Assembly (NCBI GenBank): GCA_017983795.1
Contig: JAGOAS010000019.1
Span: 35,036-99,035 of the forward strand
From: Piscinibacter sp.
Lineage (GTDB): Bacteria; Pseudomonadota; Gammaproteobacteria; Burkholderiales; Burkholderiaceae_C
Direction: 5' to 3'
DNA: 64,000 nucleotides
In this document: positions 48,653 through 58,403 of the stretch, piece after piece
Layout of the letters: each line of letters opens with the position of its first letter
Position numbering within the stretch: the first letter of the stretch is position 1
The notes under the pieces: generated by a model
The model's input: only the letters and a program-made list of their open reading frames with translations
The model's database searches: none
What the model was told of the DNA's origin: nothing
Program-made: the position numbers and the translations under genes

Positions 48653-49198
48653 CTAACGCTTCGCCCGCCGTTGCGGCGCCTCTCCCGCAGCGCGCAGCGC
48701 CTGCGCCTCGGCGCGCTTGGCCTTGGTGGCGGCGCGCTGGTAGGCCGCCTCCGCCTGCGCGCGCAGCGCCACCGCCTTGGCCAGCGCGGCGAGATAACGC
48801 TCCGGCGTGTAGGTGTTCTGCGTGCCGATGAACACGCTGCGGCGCAGCGGCGTCTCGCCGTAGCGCGGCAGCGAGACCGACAGGCTCGAGTCCATCGTGC
48901 TGGAGCCCGGCCGGCAGCGCACCACCGGGCCGGTGATGCCCACCGGCAGGTCGCTGCGCTTGTGGCCGCTGGTGCGGCGCGGCAGGCGCGAGGGCGCCGG
49001 CAGCTTGGCGATGCGGCGCAGCAGCTCCGTTCGCGCCGCTGCCAGCGCGGCGGCGGCGCCGCGTGCGCCGTCGGAATACAGCTTGGTGCCGCCGTAGCGC
49101 AGCTGCCAGCCGTGGGTGGAGCGATGGTCGATGCGCTGGATGCCCTGCGGCACCTCGAAGCGCTCGCCGGTGTGGATCACGACGTTTCTGGTCTTCAT
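48653..49198 (-). CDS. unknown protein with two possible AP2-like repeats
   Basis: 181 residues, basic. Residues about 5-62 and 90-150 each look like three strands plus a helix: HGWQLRYGGTKLYSDG before AAALAAARTELLRRIAKL, and SLSVSLPRYGE and RRSVFIGTQNTYT before ERYLAALAKAVALR. That layout is like the AP2/ERF DNA-binding fold, so DNA binding is possible. GITGPVVR joins the two. Similar proteins occur in Burkholderiales from memory. No signal peptide; C-terminal tail is Ala/Arg-rich. Function unknown. Confidence 0.72.
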   Translation of the reverse strand: MKTRNVVIHTGERFEVPQGIQRIDHRSTHGWQLRYGGTKLYSDGARGAAAALAAARTELLRRIAKLPAPSRLPRRTSGHKRSDLPVGITGPVVRCRPGSSTMDSSLSVSLPRYGETPLRRSVFIGTQNTYTPERYLAALAKAVALRAQAEAAYQRAATKAKRAEAQALRAAGEAPQRRAKR

Positions 49199-49225
49199 GG
49201 CCTTCCTCGCGGACTGCGTTGCGGG

Positions 49226-50944
49226 TCAGCCTCCCCGGGGTCTTGTCATTGTCGGTATGGCCTGCATGGTAGCGAGTGCGTGGCGCAACATGGATTGAGC
49301 GAGCTCTTCCTCGCCGAGAAAGACGCGCGCGCCGCCCTCCGCGGCCAGTCGATTCGCCTCGTCGGCGTTGTGCGAACGCACCGCCACCTGCACCTGCGGG
49401 TTGAGCGTGCGCGCGGTCTCGATCATGCGGCGCACGCCGAGCGCATCGGGCACGGCGATCAGCAGCAGCGCGGCCTGGGCGATGTGCGCCTGGATCAGCA
49501 CCGCCGGCTCGGCGGCGTCGCCGCTCACCGCCGGCAGGCCCTGCGCACGCAGTTCCTCGACGCGCTCGCGGTTGGCGTCGACCACCACGCAGGCCGTGCC
49601 GGCCTCGCGCAGCGCGAGCGCGATGCGCCGGCCGACGCGGCCGTGGCCCACCAGCACCACCTGGCGCGCGAGGTAGCGCGCTTCGGTGTGGGCGGGCAGC
49701 TCGGCGAGCGGGTCGTCGCGCTGCGCGAGGCGCCGCGCCAGCGCCGAGCGCGCCAGGATCCAGCGCTCGAAGGGCGAGGTGCAGGAGAAGGTCAGCGGGT
49801 TGAGTGCGATCGAGATCAGCGCGCCGGCGACGATCAGGCTCTGGCCCTCGGGCGGCAGCAGCTGCAGCGAGACCCCCAGCGCGGCGAGGATGAAGGAGAA
49901 CTCGCCGATCTGCGCCAGGCTGGCCGACACCGTGAGCGCGGTATTCAGCGGGTAGCGCAGCAGCAGCACCAGCGCGCCGGCGGCGAGCGACTTGCCGACC
50001 ACGATCACCGCCACCACGGCCAGCACCTGCAGCGGCCGCTCGACCATCACGCGCGGGTCGAACAGCATGCCCACCGAGACGAAGAACAGCACGGCGAAGG
50101 CGTCGCGCAGCGGCAGCGACTCCTCGGCGGCGCGGTGGCTGAACTCCGACTCGCGCAGCACCATGCCGGCGAAGAAGGCGCCGAGCGCGAAGGACACGCC
50201 GAACAGCCTGGCCGAGCCGAAGGCGATGGTCACGGCCGCGGCCACCACGCACAGCGTGAAGAGCTCGCGCGAGCCGGTGCGCGCCACCTGCCAGAGCAGC
50301 CAGGGAAAGAGGCGCCGCCCCAGCACCAGCATCAGCGCGACGAAGGCCGCCACCGCGAGCAGGGTGCGTGCCAGCGTGAGCCACAGCTCGGCGTCGATGC
50401 CTGCCCCGCCGCCGCCGCGCAGCATCGGCGCGAGCGCCGGCAGCAGCACCAGCACCAGCACCATCGCCAGGTCTTCCACCACCAGCCAGCCCACCGCGAT
50501 GCGGCCGTTCACCGTGTCGACCGCGCCCTTGGCCTCCAGCGCCTTGAGCAGCACCACCGTGCTGGCCACCGACAGCGAGATGCCGAATACCAGCGCGGCG
50601 CCGAGGTCCCAGCCCCAGGCGCTCGCCATCGCCGCGCCCATCGCGGTGGCGGCGGCCATCTGCACCACCGCGCCGGGCACGGCGACGCGCTTCACCTGCA
50701 GCAGATCGTCGAGCGAGAAGTGCAGCCCGACGCCGAACATCAGCAGCATCACGCCGATCTCGGCGAGCTGCGCGGCCAGCGCGGCGTCGGCGACGAAGCC
50801 GGGCGTGAAGGGGCCGATGACGATGCCGGCGGCGAGGTAGCCCACCAGCGCCGGCAGCCGCAGGCGCGCGGCGACGAAGCCGAGCACGAGCGCCAGCCCG
50901 AGGGCCGCGGCGATGGTGTTGATCAGCGCGAGTTCATGGTGCAT
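49226..50944 (-). CDS. KefB/YbaL-type monovalent cation:proton antiporter
   Basis: 572 residues. CPA2 transporter domain with about twelve membrane segments: LPALVGYLAAGIVIGP, VGLHFSLDDL, SLSVASTVVLLKALE, VEDLAMVLVLVLLP and SFALGAFFAGMVLRESEFSHRA. From about residue 410 a TrkA-N domain with the nucleotide loop VGHGRVGRRIALALREAG follows. As in KefB/KefC, potassium or sodium would leave in exchange for protons. ATG 50944 was preferred to a TTG 6 bases upstream. The downstream small gene may be separate. Confidence 0.92.
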   Translation of the reverse strand: MHHELALINTIAAALGLALVLGFVAARLRLPALVGYLAAGIVIGPFTPGFVADAALAAQLAEIGVMLLMFGVGLHFSLDDLLQVKRVAVPGAVVQMAAATAMGAAMASAWGWDLGAALVFGISLSVASTVVLLKALEAKGAVDTVNGRIAVGWLVVEDLAMVLVLVLLPALAPMLRGGGGAGIDAELWLTLARTLLAVAAFVALMLVLGRRLFPWLLWQVARTGSRELFTLCVVAAAVTIAFGSARLFGVSFALGAFFAGMVLRESEFSHRAAEESLPLRDAFAVLFFVSVGMLFDPRVMVERPLQVLAVVAVIVVGKSLAAGALVLLLRYPLNTALTVSASLAQIGEFSFILAALGVSLQLLPPEGQSLIVAGALISIALNPLTFSCTSPFERWILARSALARRLAQRDDPLAELPAHTEARYLARQVVLVGHGRVGRRIALALREAGTACVVVDANRERVEELRAQGLPAVSGDAAEPAVLIQAHIAQAALLLIAVPDALGVRRMIETARTLNPQVQVAVRSHNADEANRLAAEGGARVFLGEEELAQSMLRHALATMQAIPTMTRPRGG

Positions 50945-50965
50945 CGGCAAGGGGTTCCATCGGGT

Positions 50966-51018
50966 TAGGGCCTGTTTGCCGAGTCACGCGAGCCTCCTCG
51001 CAGCGTTAACAGGCCCTA
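50966..51018. repeat. inverted-repeat element before the antiporter gene
   Basis: TAGGGCCTGTT (50966-50976) and AACAGGCCCTA (51008-51018), perfect 11-bp arms around a 31-base middle. The right arm holds the mltB-like stop codon. Similar AGGGCCTGTTAAC repeats, from memory, are common between Burkholderiales genes. May act as transcription stop for the MoxR operon or as a mobile-type repeat. Confidence 0.7.
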
Positions 51019-52086
51019 GCGTCGTTGCCGCCGGATGGCCTCGCCGAGTTCGATCACGGCCATCGCGTAGTAGCTCGACCAGTTGTACCTCGTGATGGCG
51101 TAGAAGTTCCCGGTGCCCGCGAAATACACCGGCGCGGCGTCGCCGTTGGCGAGCTCGATCAGCGCCAGCTTGCCGTCCCAGGCGCGGCCGGCCTCGTCGA
51201 GCCGGGCGCCGCGCTCGGCGAACTCGGCGGCGGCGAAGCTGGGCAGGATGTCGGGCACCAGCAGCAGCGCGCGGTCGCGCACCTCCACCGGCGCGGCCAC
51301 GCCGAAGTGCGTCGGCGCGTCGCGCTCCCAGCCGAACTGGGCGAGGTAGTGCGCCACGCTGCCGATCACATCGGCCGGGTTGCGCTGCAGGTCGATGTGG
51401 CCATCTTCGTCGAAGTCGATGCCGTAGCGCAGCAGGCTGGAGGGCATGAACTGCGGCATGCCCATCGCGCCGGCGTAGCTGCCCAGCGGCTCGGTGGGGT
51501 CGAGGTTCTCCTGCCGGCAGTAGCGCAGGAAGGCCTCGAGCTCGCTGCGGAAGAAGGGCGTGCGGTCGCGCCGGCCGCTGGGGAAATCGAAGGACAGCGT
51601 GGCCAGCGCATCGAGCACGCGAAAGCCACCGGTGTTGCGGCCGTAGATGGTCTCGACGCCGACGATGCCGACCACGATGGCCGCCGGCACGCCCCAGCGC
51701 TCTTCGGCAAGCGAGAGCCAGCGTTCGTTCTCGGCCCAGAACGTTAGCCCGGCGCGGATGCGCAGCGGCTCGACGAAGCGCGCGCGGTAGGCGGCCCAGT
51801 TCTTCGCCGTGCCGGCCGGCGGCGGCATGATGAGCCGCGTCACCGCCGGCACGAAGCGGGCGCGCGCGAGCGCCTCGCGCGTCCAGGCCGGATCGAGCCC
51901 CTGGCGCTGCGCGGCTTCGTCGGCGAAGCGCATCACGTCCTCGCGTTCGCCGTAGGGCGGCAGTTCCTCGTCCTTGCGCGGCGCGGCGAGCGTGGGCAGG
52001 GCGATGGCGGCGGCGCCGGCGGTGAGAGCTTGCAGGGCGAAGCGGCGGGCGGGGAAGCGGTTGGAAGGGCGGGGCAGGTCGGTCAT
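51016..52086 (-). CDS. mltB: lytic murein transglycosylase B
   Basis: 356 residues. Cleaves peptidoglycan glycan strands in the periplasm. N-terminus PARRFALQALTAGAAAIALP is a possible twin-arginine signal. Catalytic-domain marks: GVETIYGRNTGGFRVLDALATLSFDFP with the catalytic Glu in VETIYG, GSYAGAMGMPQFMPSS, and FAGTGNFYAITRYNWSSYYAMAV at the end. Start overlaps the transglutaminase stop by 4 bases, so it is the last gene of the MoxR operon; the stop sits in the repeat. Confidence 0.93.
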   Translation of the reverse strand: MTDLPRPSNRFPARRFALQALTAGAAAIALPTLAAPRKDEELPPYGEREDVMRFADEAAQRQGLDPAWTREALARARFVPAVTRLIMPPPAGTAKNWAAYRARFVEPLRIRAGLTFWAENERWLSLAEERWGVPAAIVVGIVGVETIYGRNTGGFRVLDALATLSFDFPSGRRDRTPFFRSELEAFLRYCRQENLDPTEPLGSYAGAMGMPQFMPSSLLRYGIDFDEDGHIDLQRNPADVIGSVAHYLAQFGWERDAPTHFGVAAPVEVRDRALLLVPDILPSFAAAEFAERGARLDEAGRAWDGKLALIELANGDAAPVYFAGTGNFYAITRYNWSSYYAMAVIELGEAIRRQRR

Positions 52087-54140
52087 CGGGAAGTCGTGGC
52101 CGCGAGGCTGCGCGCCGCGGCGGCAAAGGAGCGGGTCAGCGATGGGTCGGGCGCGCGGCGTGCCTCGCGGCCGTAGCGCTGCGCCTGCAGGGTTTCGAGC
52201 AGGGCGGCGAGCGGCTCGCCGGCGCTGCCGTGGCGCTCGCGCACGCGCCGCGCCAGGGTGCCGGGTGCGTCCTGCGCGTCGGCCGCGATGCCGATGCGGC
52301 GCAGCGCGGCGAGCAGCGCCTCGCGCTGGCGCGCCCAGGGGTCGATGCGGTGGCGGTCCCACCAGGCCCAGGCCGCGCCGATGAGCGCCAGCGTGCTCAG
52401 CGCGGTGACGATCAGCTTGGCCAGCGTCTGCCAGTCGGGTGCCTCGACGCCGAGATCCTTGAGCAGGTCGAACTGCTGGCCGCGCGAGTAGTTGAGCACC
52501 CACTGGTTCCAGCGGTTGTCGATGGCCTCCCAGGCTGCGCGCAAGCGCTGCATCAGCTGCGGGCTGACGGCAGCGATCGTGCCGGCCACCAGCCCCGGCG
52601 GCGCGGCCAGGCGCAGGCTGCGCTGGATGCGATCGGGCGCCACCGCAGCGGTCGGGTCGGCGCGCACCCAGCCGCTGCCGGCCTGCCAGTATTCGGCCCA
52701 GGCGTGCGCGTCGCTCTGGCGCACGATGTAGTAGTCGTCCACCGGCTGCGGGTCGGCGCCCTGGTAGCCGGTGACGATGCGTGCCGGCACGCCGAGCGCG
52801 CGCATCAGCACCACGAAGGTGGCGGCGAAGTGCTCGCAGAAACCTTCCTTGCGGTCCAGCCAGAACTCGTCGATCGCGTCGCGCCCGTACTCGCCCGGTG
52901 CCAGCGTGTAGGTGTAGCCGCCCTCGCGGATGTGGCGCATCAGGTGCTGCGCGAGTTCGCGCGCGCCGGCGTTGGCGAGCCCCGGTTCGCGGCGCAGCGC
53001 GGCGGCCCATTCGAGCGTGCGCGGGTTGAAGCCGGCGGGCAGATCGAGGTAGTCCTGCAGGCCGGGCAGCGGCTCGCGCGGGCCGTGCTCGAAGCGCAGA
53101 TGGGCCTCGGCGCGAAAGCGCAGGCGCTCGGCCAGCGGCCGGTCGACCAACCACTGCAGGTCCTGGCTGCGGCGCACGCGGTAACCCTCGATCTGCGGCG
53201 CCGTCGGGCTGGTCTCGAGCAGGGGCAGCGTCGGCAGGCGCAGCGGCTCGAGCGTCATCTCGTAGCGCAGCGCGGGGCCCGTGGTGCGCAGTTCGGCCTG
53301 CGGCTGCTGCGCGGGCGGGAAGTGCGGCAGCAGTGGCCGCCATTCGGTGCCGTCGAAGGCCGCCAGCACCGGGCCGCGGAAGTAGAGGCTTTGCGGCGGC
53401 GGCACGGCGCCTTCGAAGCGCAGGCGCAGCGCGACGCGGTCGTCCAGCGCCACCTCGGCCACCTGGCCGAGGCGCATGCGGTCGGACAACCCGGTGGCCG
53501 AGACGCCGTCCTTGGGCACGCCCCACAGCGGGCCGATGCGCGGGAACAGCAGGAACAGCAGCAGCATGATGGGCGCGCCCAGCAGCGCCGTGCGCCCGGC
53601 CAGCCGCGCGGCCTGCTTGAGGCTGGGCTGGCCGACCGGCATGTGCGCCAGCACCAGCGCCGTGAGCAGGCCCCACACCGACACCAGCATCGCCACGGCC
53701 ACGCCCAGCGACTGCGAATAGAGGAAGTGCGTCAGCACCAGGAAGAAGCCGAGGAAGAAGACCACGAAGGCATCGCGGCGCGCGCGCAGCTCGAGCGTCT
53801 TCAGCGCCATCAGCACCACCGCCATGGTCACGCCCGGCTCCTTGCCGAGCAGGGTGCGGAAGCTCATGAAGGTCAGCCCGGCGGCGATCGCCAGCACCAT
53901 CACCAGCAGCCAGCGGCCCGGCAGCGGCCCGTTGCCGACGGCGAGCGCGGCACGCCACAGCAGCATCAGCGCGGTCAGCGCCGTGCACCAGGCGGGCAGG
54001 TGCGGCACGTGCGGCAGCACCGTCCAGCCGATCACGCCGAGCAGGAACAGCGTGTCGCGCCCCTCGCGCGGCAGGCGCGACCAGCCCGGCCAGCGCGGCA
54101 GCCGCCAGCCGGGGCCGCTCAGGAATGAAGTTAGCGCCAC
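52083..54140 (-). CDS. TgpA-like transmembrane transglutaminase
   Basis: 685 residues. Five or six membrane segments in the first 200 residues (DTLFLLGVIGWTVLPHV, LLVMVLAIAAGLTFMSF, FVVFFLGFFLVLTHF and more), then a periplasmic DUF3488 region and a transglutaminase domain with triad Cys435 (GFCEHFA), His479 (SDAHAWAEYW) and Asp495 (RADPTA). A further membrane helix near residue 560 precedes a short tail. Start GTG 54140 overlaps the DUF58 stop by 10 bases and just precedes the first helix. Core partner of MoxR/DUF58 proteins; cell-surface substrate unknown. Confidence 0.9.
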   Translation of the reverse strand: MALTSFLSGPGWRLPRWPGWSRLPREGRDTLFLLGVIGWTVLPHVPHLPAWCTALTALMLLWRAALAVGNGPLPGRWLLVMVLAIAAGLTFMSFRTLLGKEPGVTMAVVLMALKTLELRARRDAFVVFFLGFFLVLTHFLYSQSLGVAVAMLVSVWGLLTALVLAHMPVGQPSLKQAARLAGRTALLGAPIMLLLFLLFPRIGPLWGVPKDGVSATGLSDRMRLGQVAEVALDDRVALRLRFEGAVPPPQSLYFRGPVLAAFDGTEWRPLLPHFPPAQQPQAELRTTGPALRYEMTLEPLRLPTLPLLETSPTAPQIEGYRVRRSQDLQWLVDRPLAERLRFRAEAHLRFEHGPREPLPGLQDYLDLPAGFNPRTLEWAAALRREPGLANAGARELAQHLMRHIREGGYTYTLAPGEYGRDAIDEFWLDRKEGFCEHFAATFVVLMRALGVPARIVTGYQGADPQPVDDYYIVRQSDAHAWAEYWQAGSGWVRADPTAAVAPDRIQRSLRLAAPPGLVAGTIAAVSPQLMQRLRAAWEAIDNRWNQWVLNYSRGQQFDLLKDLGVEAPDWQTLAKLIVTALSTLALIGAAWAWWDRHRIDPWARQREALLAALRRIGIAADAQDAPGTLARRVRERHGSAGEPLAALLETLQAQRYGREARRAPDPSLTRSFAAAARSLAATTSR

Positions 54141-55131
54141 AGCGCCAGCGCCTCCAGGCAGCGGCGCCGCTGCGCCTCGCCTTCGGCGGGCTCGATGCTC
54201 GCGCCGGGCAGGACCAGGCCGTATTCGGCGCCGGCGCGCTGCGCGGCCAGCACCCAGGCCGCCAGGCGCGACAGCCGCTCCTCCGGCGCCAGCGTGGCGC
54301 AGGCCTGCCAGTCCAGCCAGAGCTGCTGGTGCACCGCGCCGGCGGTGTCGCGGCTGACCAGCTCGCCGCCGCTGGCCAGGGCCTTGGCGGCCTTCTTCCA
54401 GTAGACCAGCTTGAGCGGGTCGCCGCGCCGGTAGCTGCGCACGCCTTCCATCTCGCCGCCTTCGGCGGAGCGGCTGCGCGCCAGGCCGCCGGCCACCGCG
54501 CGTGCCGGCGGCAGCGGCGCCGCGGGGCGCTCCGGCGCCGGGTAGACGAGCAGCTGCGAGGCCGGGCGCCAGATCGCCCAGGCGCGGAACAGGCCGAGCG
54601 GGAAACGCGTCTCGATGCTCAGCGCGGGCAGGGCGTGCAGGCCGCGTGTCGCGGGCACGAAGCCGATCTGCGCGCTGGCCTGGCCTTGTGCCGGCACGTC
54701 GATCCAGGTGCGCGTGGCGGCCTGCGCGTCGGCCAGCTTGAGGCCGATGCCGAAGCGCGCGCCGTCGGGGCTGGTGAGCACGGCTTCGAGCAGCGCGCTC
54801 TCGCCGGCGAATACCGGCGCGGGCGCGCGCAGGCGCAGCGTCAGCCCGCGCAGCGTGCCGTGCGTGACGTGCATGGACACCGCGCCGCTGCCGGCCAGCA
54901 GGAAGGTCAGCACGTAGCCGAGGTTGAGCTGGTAGTTGATCGAGGCGAGCAGCAGCACGACCAGCGTGGCCGCGAACATCAGGCCGGCCGCCGTCGGCAC
55001 GATGTAGATGTTGCGTTGGCCGAGCAGCAGCGTGTCGGCGCTCGGCAGGCGAGCCTGCCACCAGCGACGCACTTGCGAGCGCAGCGCGGCCAGCGGGTGC
55101 GGCCAGGCGAGGGACGCCGCGCTGCCGAGAT

Positions 55132-55135
<4 letters not shown>
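54131..55135 (-). CDS. DUF58 membrane protein
   Basis: 334 residues. Two membrane segments after a basic N-terminus (NIYIVPTAAGLMFAATLVVLLLAS, LGYVLTFLLAGSGAVSMHV). The DUF58 signature is MEGVRSYRRGDPLKLVYWKKAAK (residues about 240-265). Start GTG 55135 forms GTGA with the MoxR stop. Acts with the MoxR ATPase and the transglutaminase in envelope-linked roles that are poorly understood. Confidence 0.92.
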
Positions 55136-56058
<923 letters not shown>

Positions 56059-56093
56059 GACCAAACCATAACCGAAGAGAGACAAGCGGACCG

Positions 56094-57029
56094 ATGAGCA
56101 CAGCGTTCTTCACCCATGCCGATTGCCGCCGTCACGACATGGGCGCCGGGCACCCCGAGTGCCCGCAGCGGCTCGATGCGATCGAGGACCATCTGATCGC
56201 CACCGGGCTGGACATCGCGCTGACGCGCCACGACGCGCCGCTGGTCGACCTGAAGGACGTCGAGCTGGCGCACACGCACCATTACGTCGCCGAGCTGCGC
56301 GACCTGCTGCAGCAGATCGAGGCCAGCGGCGAGCCCAAGGCGCTCGATCCCGACACCGCCGCCAACCCCGGCACCTGGAAGGCCGCGCTGCGCGCCGCCG
56401 GCGCCGCCGTCGCGGCCACCGACGCCGTGCTCGACGGCCGCGCCGAGAACGCCTTCTGCGCGGTGCGCCCGCCCGGCCACCACGCGACGCGTGACGAGGC
56501 GATGGGCTTCTGCTTCTTCAACAACGTCGCCGTCGCGGCGCGCCACGCGCTCGACGTGCGCGGGCTGGAGCGCGTCGCCGTGATCGACTTCGACGTGCAC
56601 CACGGCAACGGCACCGAAGACATCCTCGCCGGCGACGAGCGCGTGCTGATGGTCAGCTTCTTCCAGCACCCGCTGTACCCCTACAGCGGCGCGGTGCCCA
56701 AGGCGACCAACATGCTCAACCTGCCGATCCCGCCCTACACGCGCGGCGGCGAGTTGCGCGAGCTGATCGAGGCGAACTGGATGCCCGCGCTCAACGCGTT
56801 CCGGCCGCAGATGATCTTCATCTCCGCCGGCTTCGACGCGCACCGCGAGGACGATCTCGGCCAGCTCGGGCTGGTCGAGGCGGACTACGAGTGGATCACG
56901 ATGCGCGTCAAGGACGTGGCCGACCGCCATGCCAAGGGCCGCATCGTCTCGTGCCTGGAAGGTGGCTACAACCTCAGCTCGCTGGCGCGCAGCGTGGCGG
57001 CGCACTTGCGCGTGCTCACAGGGGTGTGA
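56094..57029 (+). CDS. histone-deacetylase-family (class II, AcuC-like) enzyme
   Basis: 311 residues. Zinc-hydrolase marks: VRPPGHHATRDEAMGFCFFNN, DFDVHHGNGTEDI, FISAGFDAHREDDLGQL and SCLEGGYN. The paired catalytic histidines (GHH) and zinc ligands (DVHH, D of GFDAH) are all there. Removes acetyl groups from proteins or polyamines by family; substrate unknown. Divergent from the MoxR operon with a short 35-base gap. Confidence 0.94.
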   Translation: MSTAFFTHADCRRHDMGAGHPECPQRLDAIEDHLIATGLDIALTRHDAPLVDLKDVELAHTHHYVAELRDLLQQIEASGEPKALDPDTAANPGTWKAALRAAGAAVAATDAVLDGRAENAFCAVRPPGHHATRDEAMGFCFFNNVAVAARHALDVRGLERVAVIDFDVHHGNGTEDILAGDERVLMVSFFQHPLYPYSGAVPKATNMLNLPIPPYTRGGELRELIEANWMPALNAFRPQMIFISAGFDAHREDDLGQLGLVEADYEWITMRVKDVADRHAKGRIVSCLEGGYNLSSLARSVAAHLRVLTGV

Positions 57030-57032
57030 GCC

Positions 57033-57182
57033 TCAGCGCACGCCCAGCTTCATCATCAGCTTGAGGTACTCGAGCTGCGCGTTGAGCGTCTGCAGCCGCT
57101 GCAGCAGCTCGTGCCAGCGCAACTCCTGGGCCTCGGCGGGAGACAGCTTGCGCGGCGGCTGGAAGTCGGGGGCGGACGGCAT
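57033..57182 (-). CDS. small conserved helical protein
   Basis: 49 residues: MPSAPDFQPPRKLSPAEAQ then LRWHELLQRLQTLNAQLEYLKLMMKLGVR, a likely coiled-coil helix. Ends 3 bases after the deacetylase on the other strand. Similar very short Burkholderiales proteins ending LEYLKLM come to mind. No function known. Confidence 0.55.
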   Translation of the reverse strand: MPSAPDFQPPRKLSPAEAQELRWHELLQRLQTLNAQLEYLKLMMKLGVR

Positions 57183-57262
57183 GATGCGAGGGCGGGATGG
57201 AGTGGCGTCATCGTCCTGCGCGGCTCCGCGCGCGGCAATCCCGTGCTTCGGGTGCCGGGTCT

Positions 57263-57580
57263 TCACCAAGCGCTCTGGCAGGCGCTCAGGCGTTCGCGCT
57301 GCGGCAGGGCGAGCAGCCGGTTGACCTCGGCGTTGTAGGTGCTGCGGTAGGCGTCGCTCTTGCGGATCGCCGCCAGGTCGAGCTTGCGCTGCTCGACCGC
57401 ACGCTGAAGGATTTCCTGGCCCGGCTTGACGCTCTTCGCGTCGATGCTCGCGCAGACGAACAGCACCGCCTCGATGCCGCCGACCACCTGCTCGGCAGCC
57501 GCCGCGGCGTTCAGCGGAGCCGCTGCCGTGGCCAGCGCCAGCGCGGCTGCACCGGCCGCATGGAGGAAGTGGGTGCTCAT
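57263..57580 (-). CDS. small exported protein of unknown function
   Basis: 105 residues. Signal peptide about 1-27 (AAGAAALALATAAAPLNAAAAAE). The mature part: GGIEAVLFVCASIDAKSVKPGQEILQRAVEQRKLDLAAIRKSDAYRSTYNAEVNRLLALP then a Cys near the end, so two Cys may pair. Helical. No family recognised. Confidence 0.72.
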   Translation of the reverse strand: MSTHFLHAAGAAALALATAAAPLNAAAAAEQVVGGIEAVLFVCASIDAKSVKPGQEILQRAVEQRKLDLAAIRKSDAYRSTYNAEVNRLLALPQRERLSACQSAW

Positions 57581-57658
57581 CTCGCCAGGATTCGGGAGTC
57601 GACAACCCGGGATTGTGCGACGCCGGGGGCGATCGTGCAGCCCCCCGACCGCACGCCC

Positions 57659-58042
57659 CTACAGCGGGCGCCGGCGCGGCGGCAGCAGCCGTTGTTCTTC
57701 GGGCAGCTCGGCCTCGCCGTCCATCTCGAGCGCCATCTGAGTGCACACGGCGCGGCACAGCGTCACCGCGCGCTGGTTGGCGATGCGGTAGTAGATCTGC
57801 GTGCCCTCGCGGCGGCGCCCGAGGATCTGCGCGCGGTACAGCGTGCCCAGGTGCTGCGAGAGATTGGGCTGGGTGGTGTCGATCTGCTCCAGCAGTTCGG
57901 AGACGTTGCGCTCGCCGTGGCACAGCGCCGAGAGCAGCTTGAGGCGGATCGGCGTGGACAGCAGCGAGAACAGCTCGGCGGCGGATTCGAAGACCTCGTC
58001 GGCCTCGGCCTTCTGGCCGGCGGGGGCGGTGGCGTCGCTCAT
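57659..58042 (-). CDS. ArsR-family regulator of the sulfur-oxidation genes
   Basis: 127 residues. Winged-helix: FSLLSTPIRLKLLSALCHGERNVSELLEQIDTTQPNLSQHLGTLYRAQILGRRREGTQIYYRIA. Cys at 41, 96 and 100. Persulfide sensors SqrR/BigR/HlyU use a Cys pair about 66 residues apart; here the gaps are 55 and 59 and the first Cys is 3 positions further along the helix, so sensing must differ or the pairing be new. Last gene of the minus-strand set: metallo-hydrolase, thioredoxin, cytochrome, regulator. Confidence 0.9.
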   Translation of the reverse strand: MSDATAPAGQKAEADEVFESAAELFSLLSTPIRLKLLSALCHGERNVSELLEQIDTTQPNLSQHLGTLYRAQILGRRREGTQIYYRIANQRAVTLCRAVCTQMALEMDGEAELPEEQRLLPPRRRPL

Positions 58043-58064
58043 GCGCGAGAGTCTAGCGAGACCG

Positions 58065-58388
58065 TCACTTGCGCCCGAAGCGGTAGTGGTCGCGGTCGAG
58101 CACCGCGGCGATCGCCGCCGTCTCCTCGGGGAAGAGGCTCAGGTTCAGCTCGGTGCTGCAGTACTCGACCATGCCGCGCAGCGCGCCGGGGTTGTTGATG
58201 CGGCCCTGCGGGCGGTAGATGGCGCTGCCGTCGCCGCCGACGCGGCGCATGTGGCAGGCGCTGCAGCGGTGCTCGGCGATCAGCTTCTCGCCGAGCGCGA
58301 GGTCGGCATCCTTGAAGAGCGCGCTGACCTGCGCGGCCGCGGCCAGCGGCGCGGCGAGAACGATGGCGGCGAGCAGCTTGCGGTTCAT
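58065..58388 (-). CDS. small periplasmic cytochrome c
   Basis: 107 residues with a signal peptide (cleavage near AAAAQ). One heme motif EHRCSACHMRRVGG at about 42-46, and the C-terminal segment MVEYCSTELNLSLFPEETAAIAAVLDRDHYRF. No clear distal Met follows at the usual place, though MVEY or MNLS-type positions are candidates. Twenty-two bases before the ArsR gene, 15 after the thioredoxin stop. Possible electron acceptor for sulfur oxidation. Confidence 0.88.
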   Translation of the reverse strand: MNRKLLAAIVLAAPLAAAAQVSALFKDADLALGEKLIAEHRCSACHMRRVGGDGSAIYRPQGRINNPGALRGMVEYCSTELNLSLFPEETAAIAAVLDRDHYRFGRK

Positions 58389-58403
58389 GGCCGTGCTCCG
58401 GGC

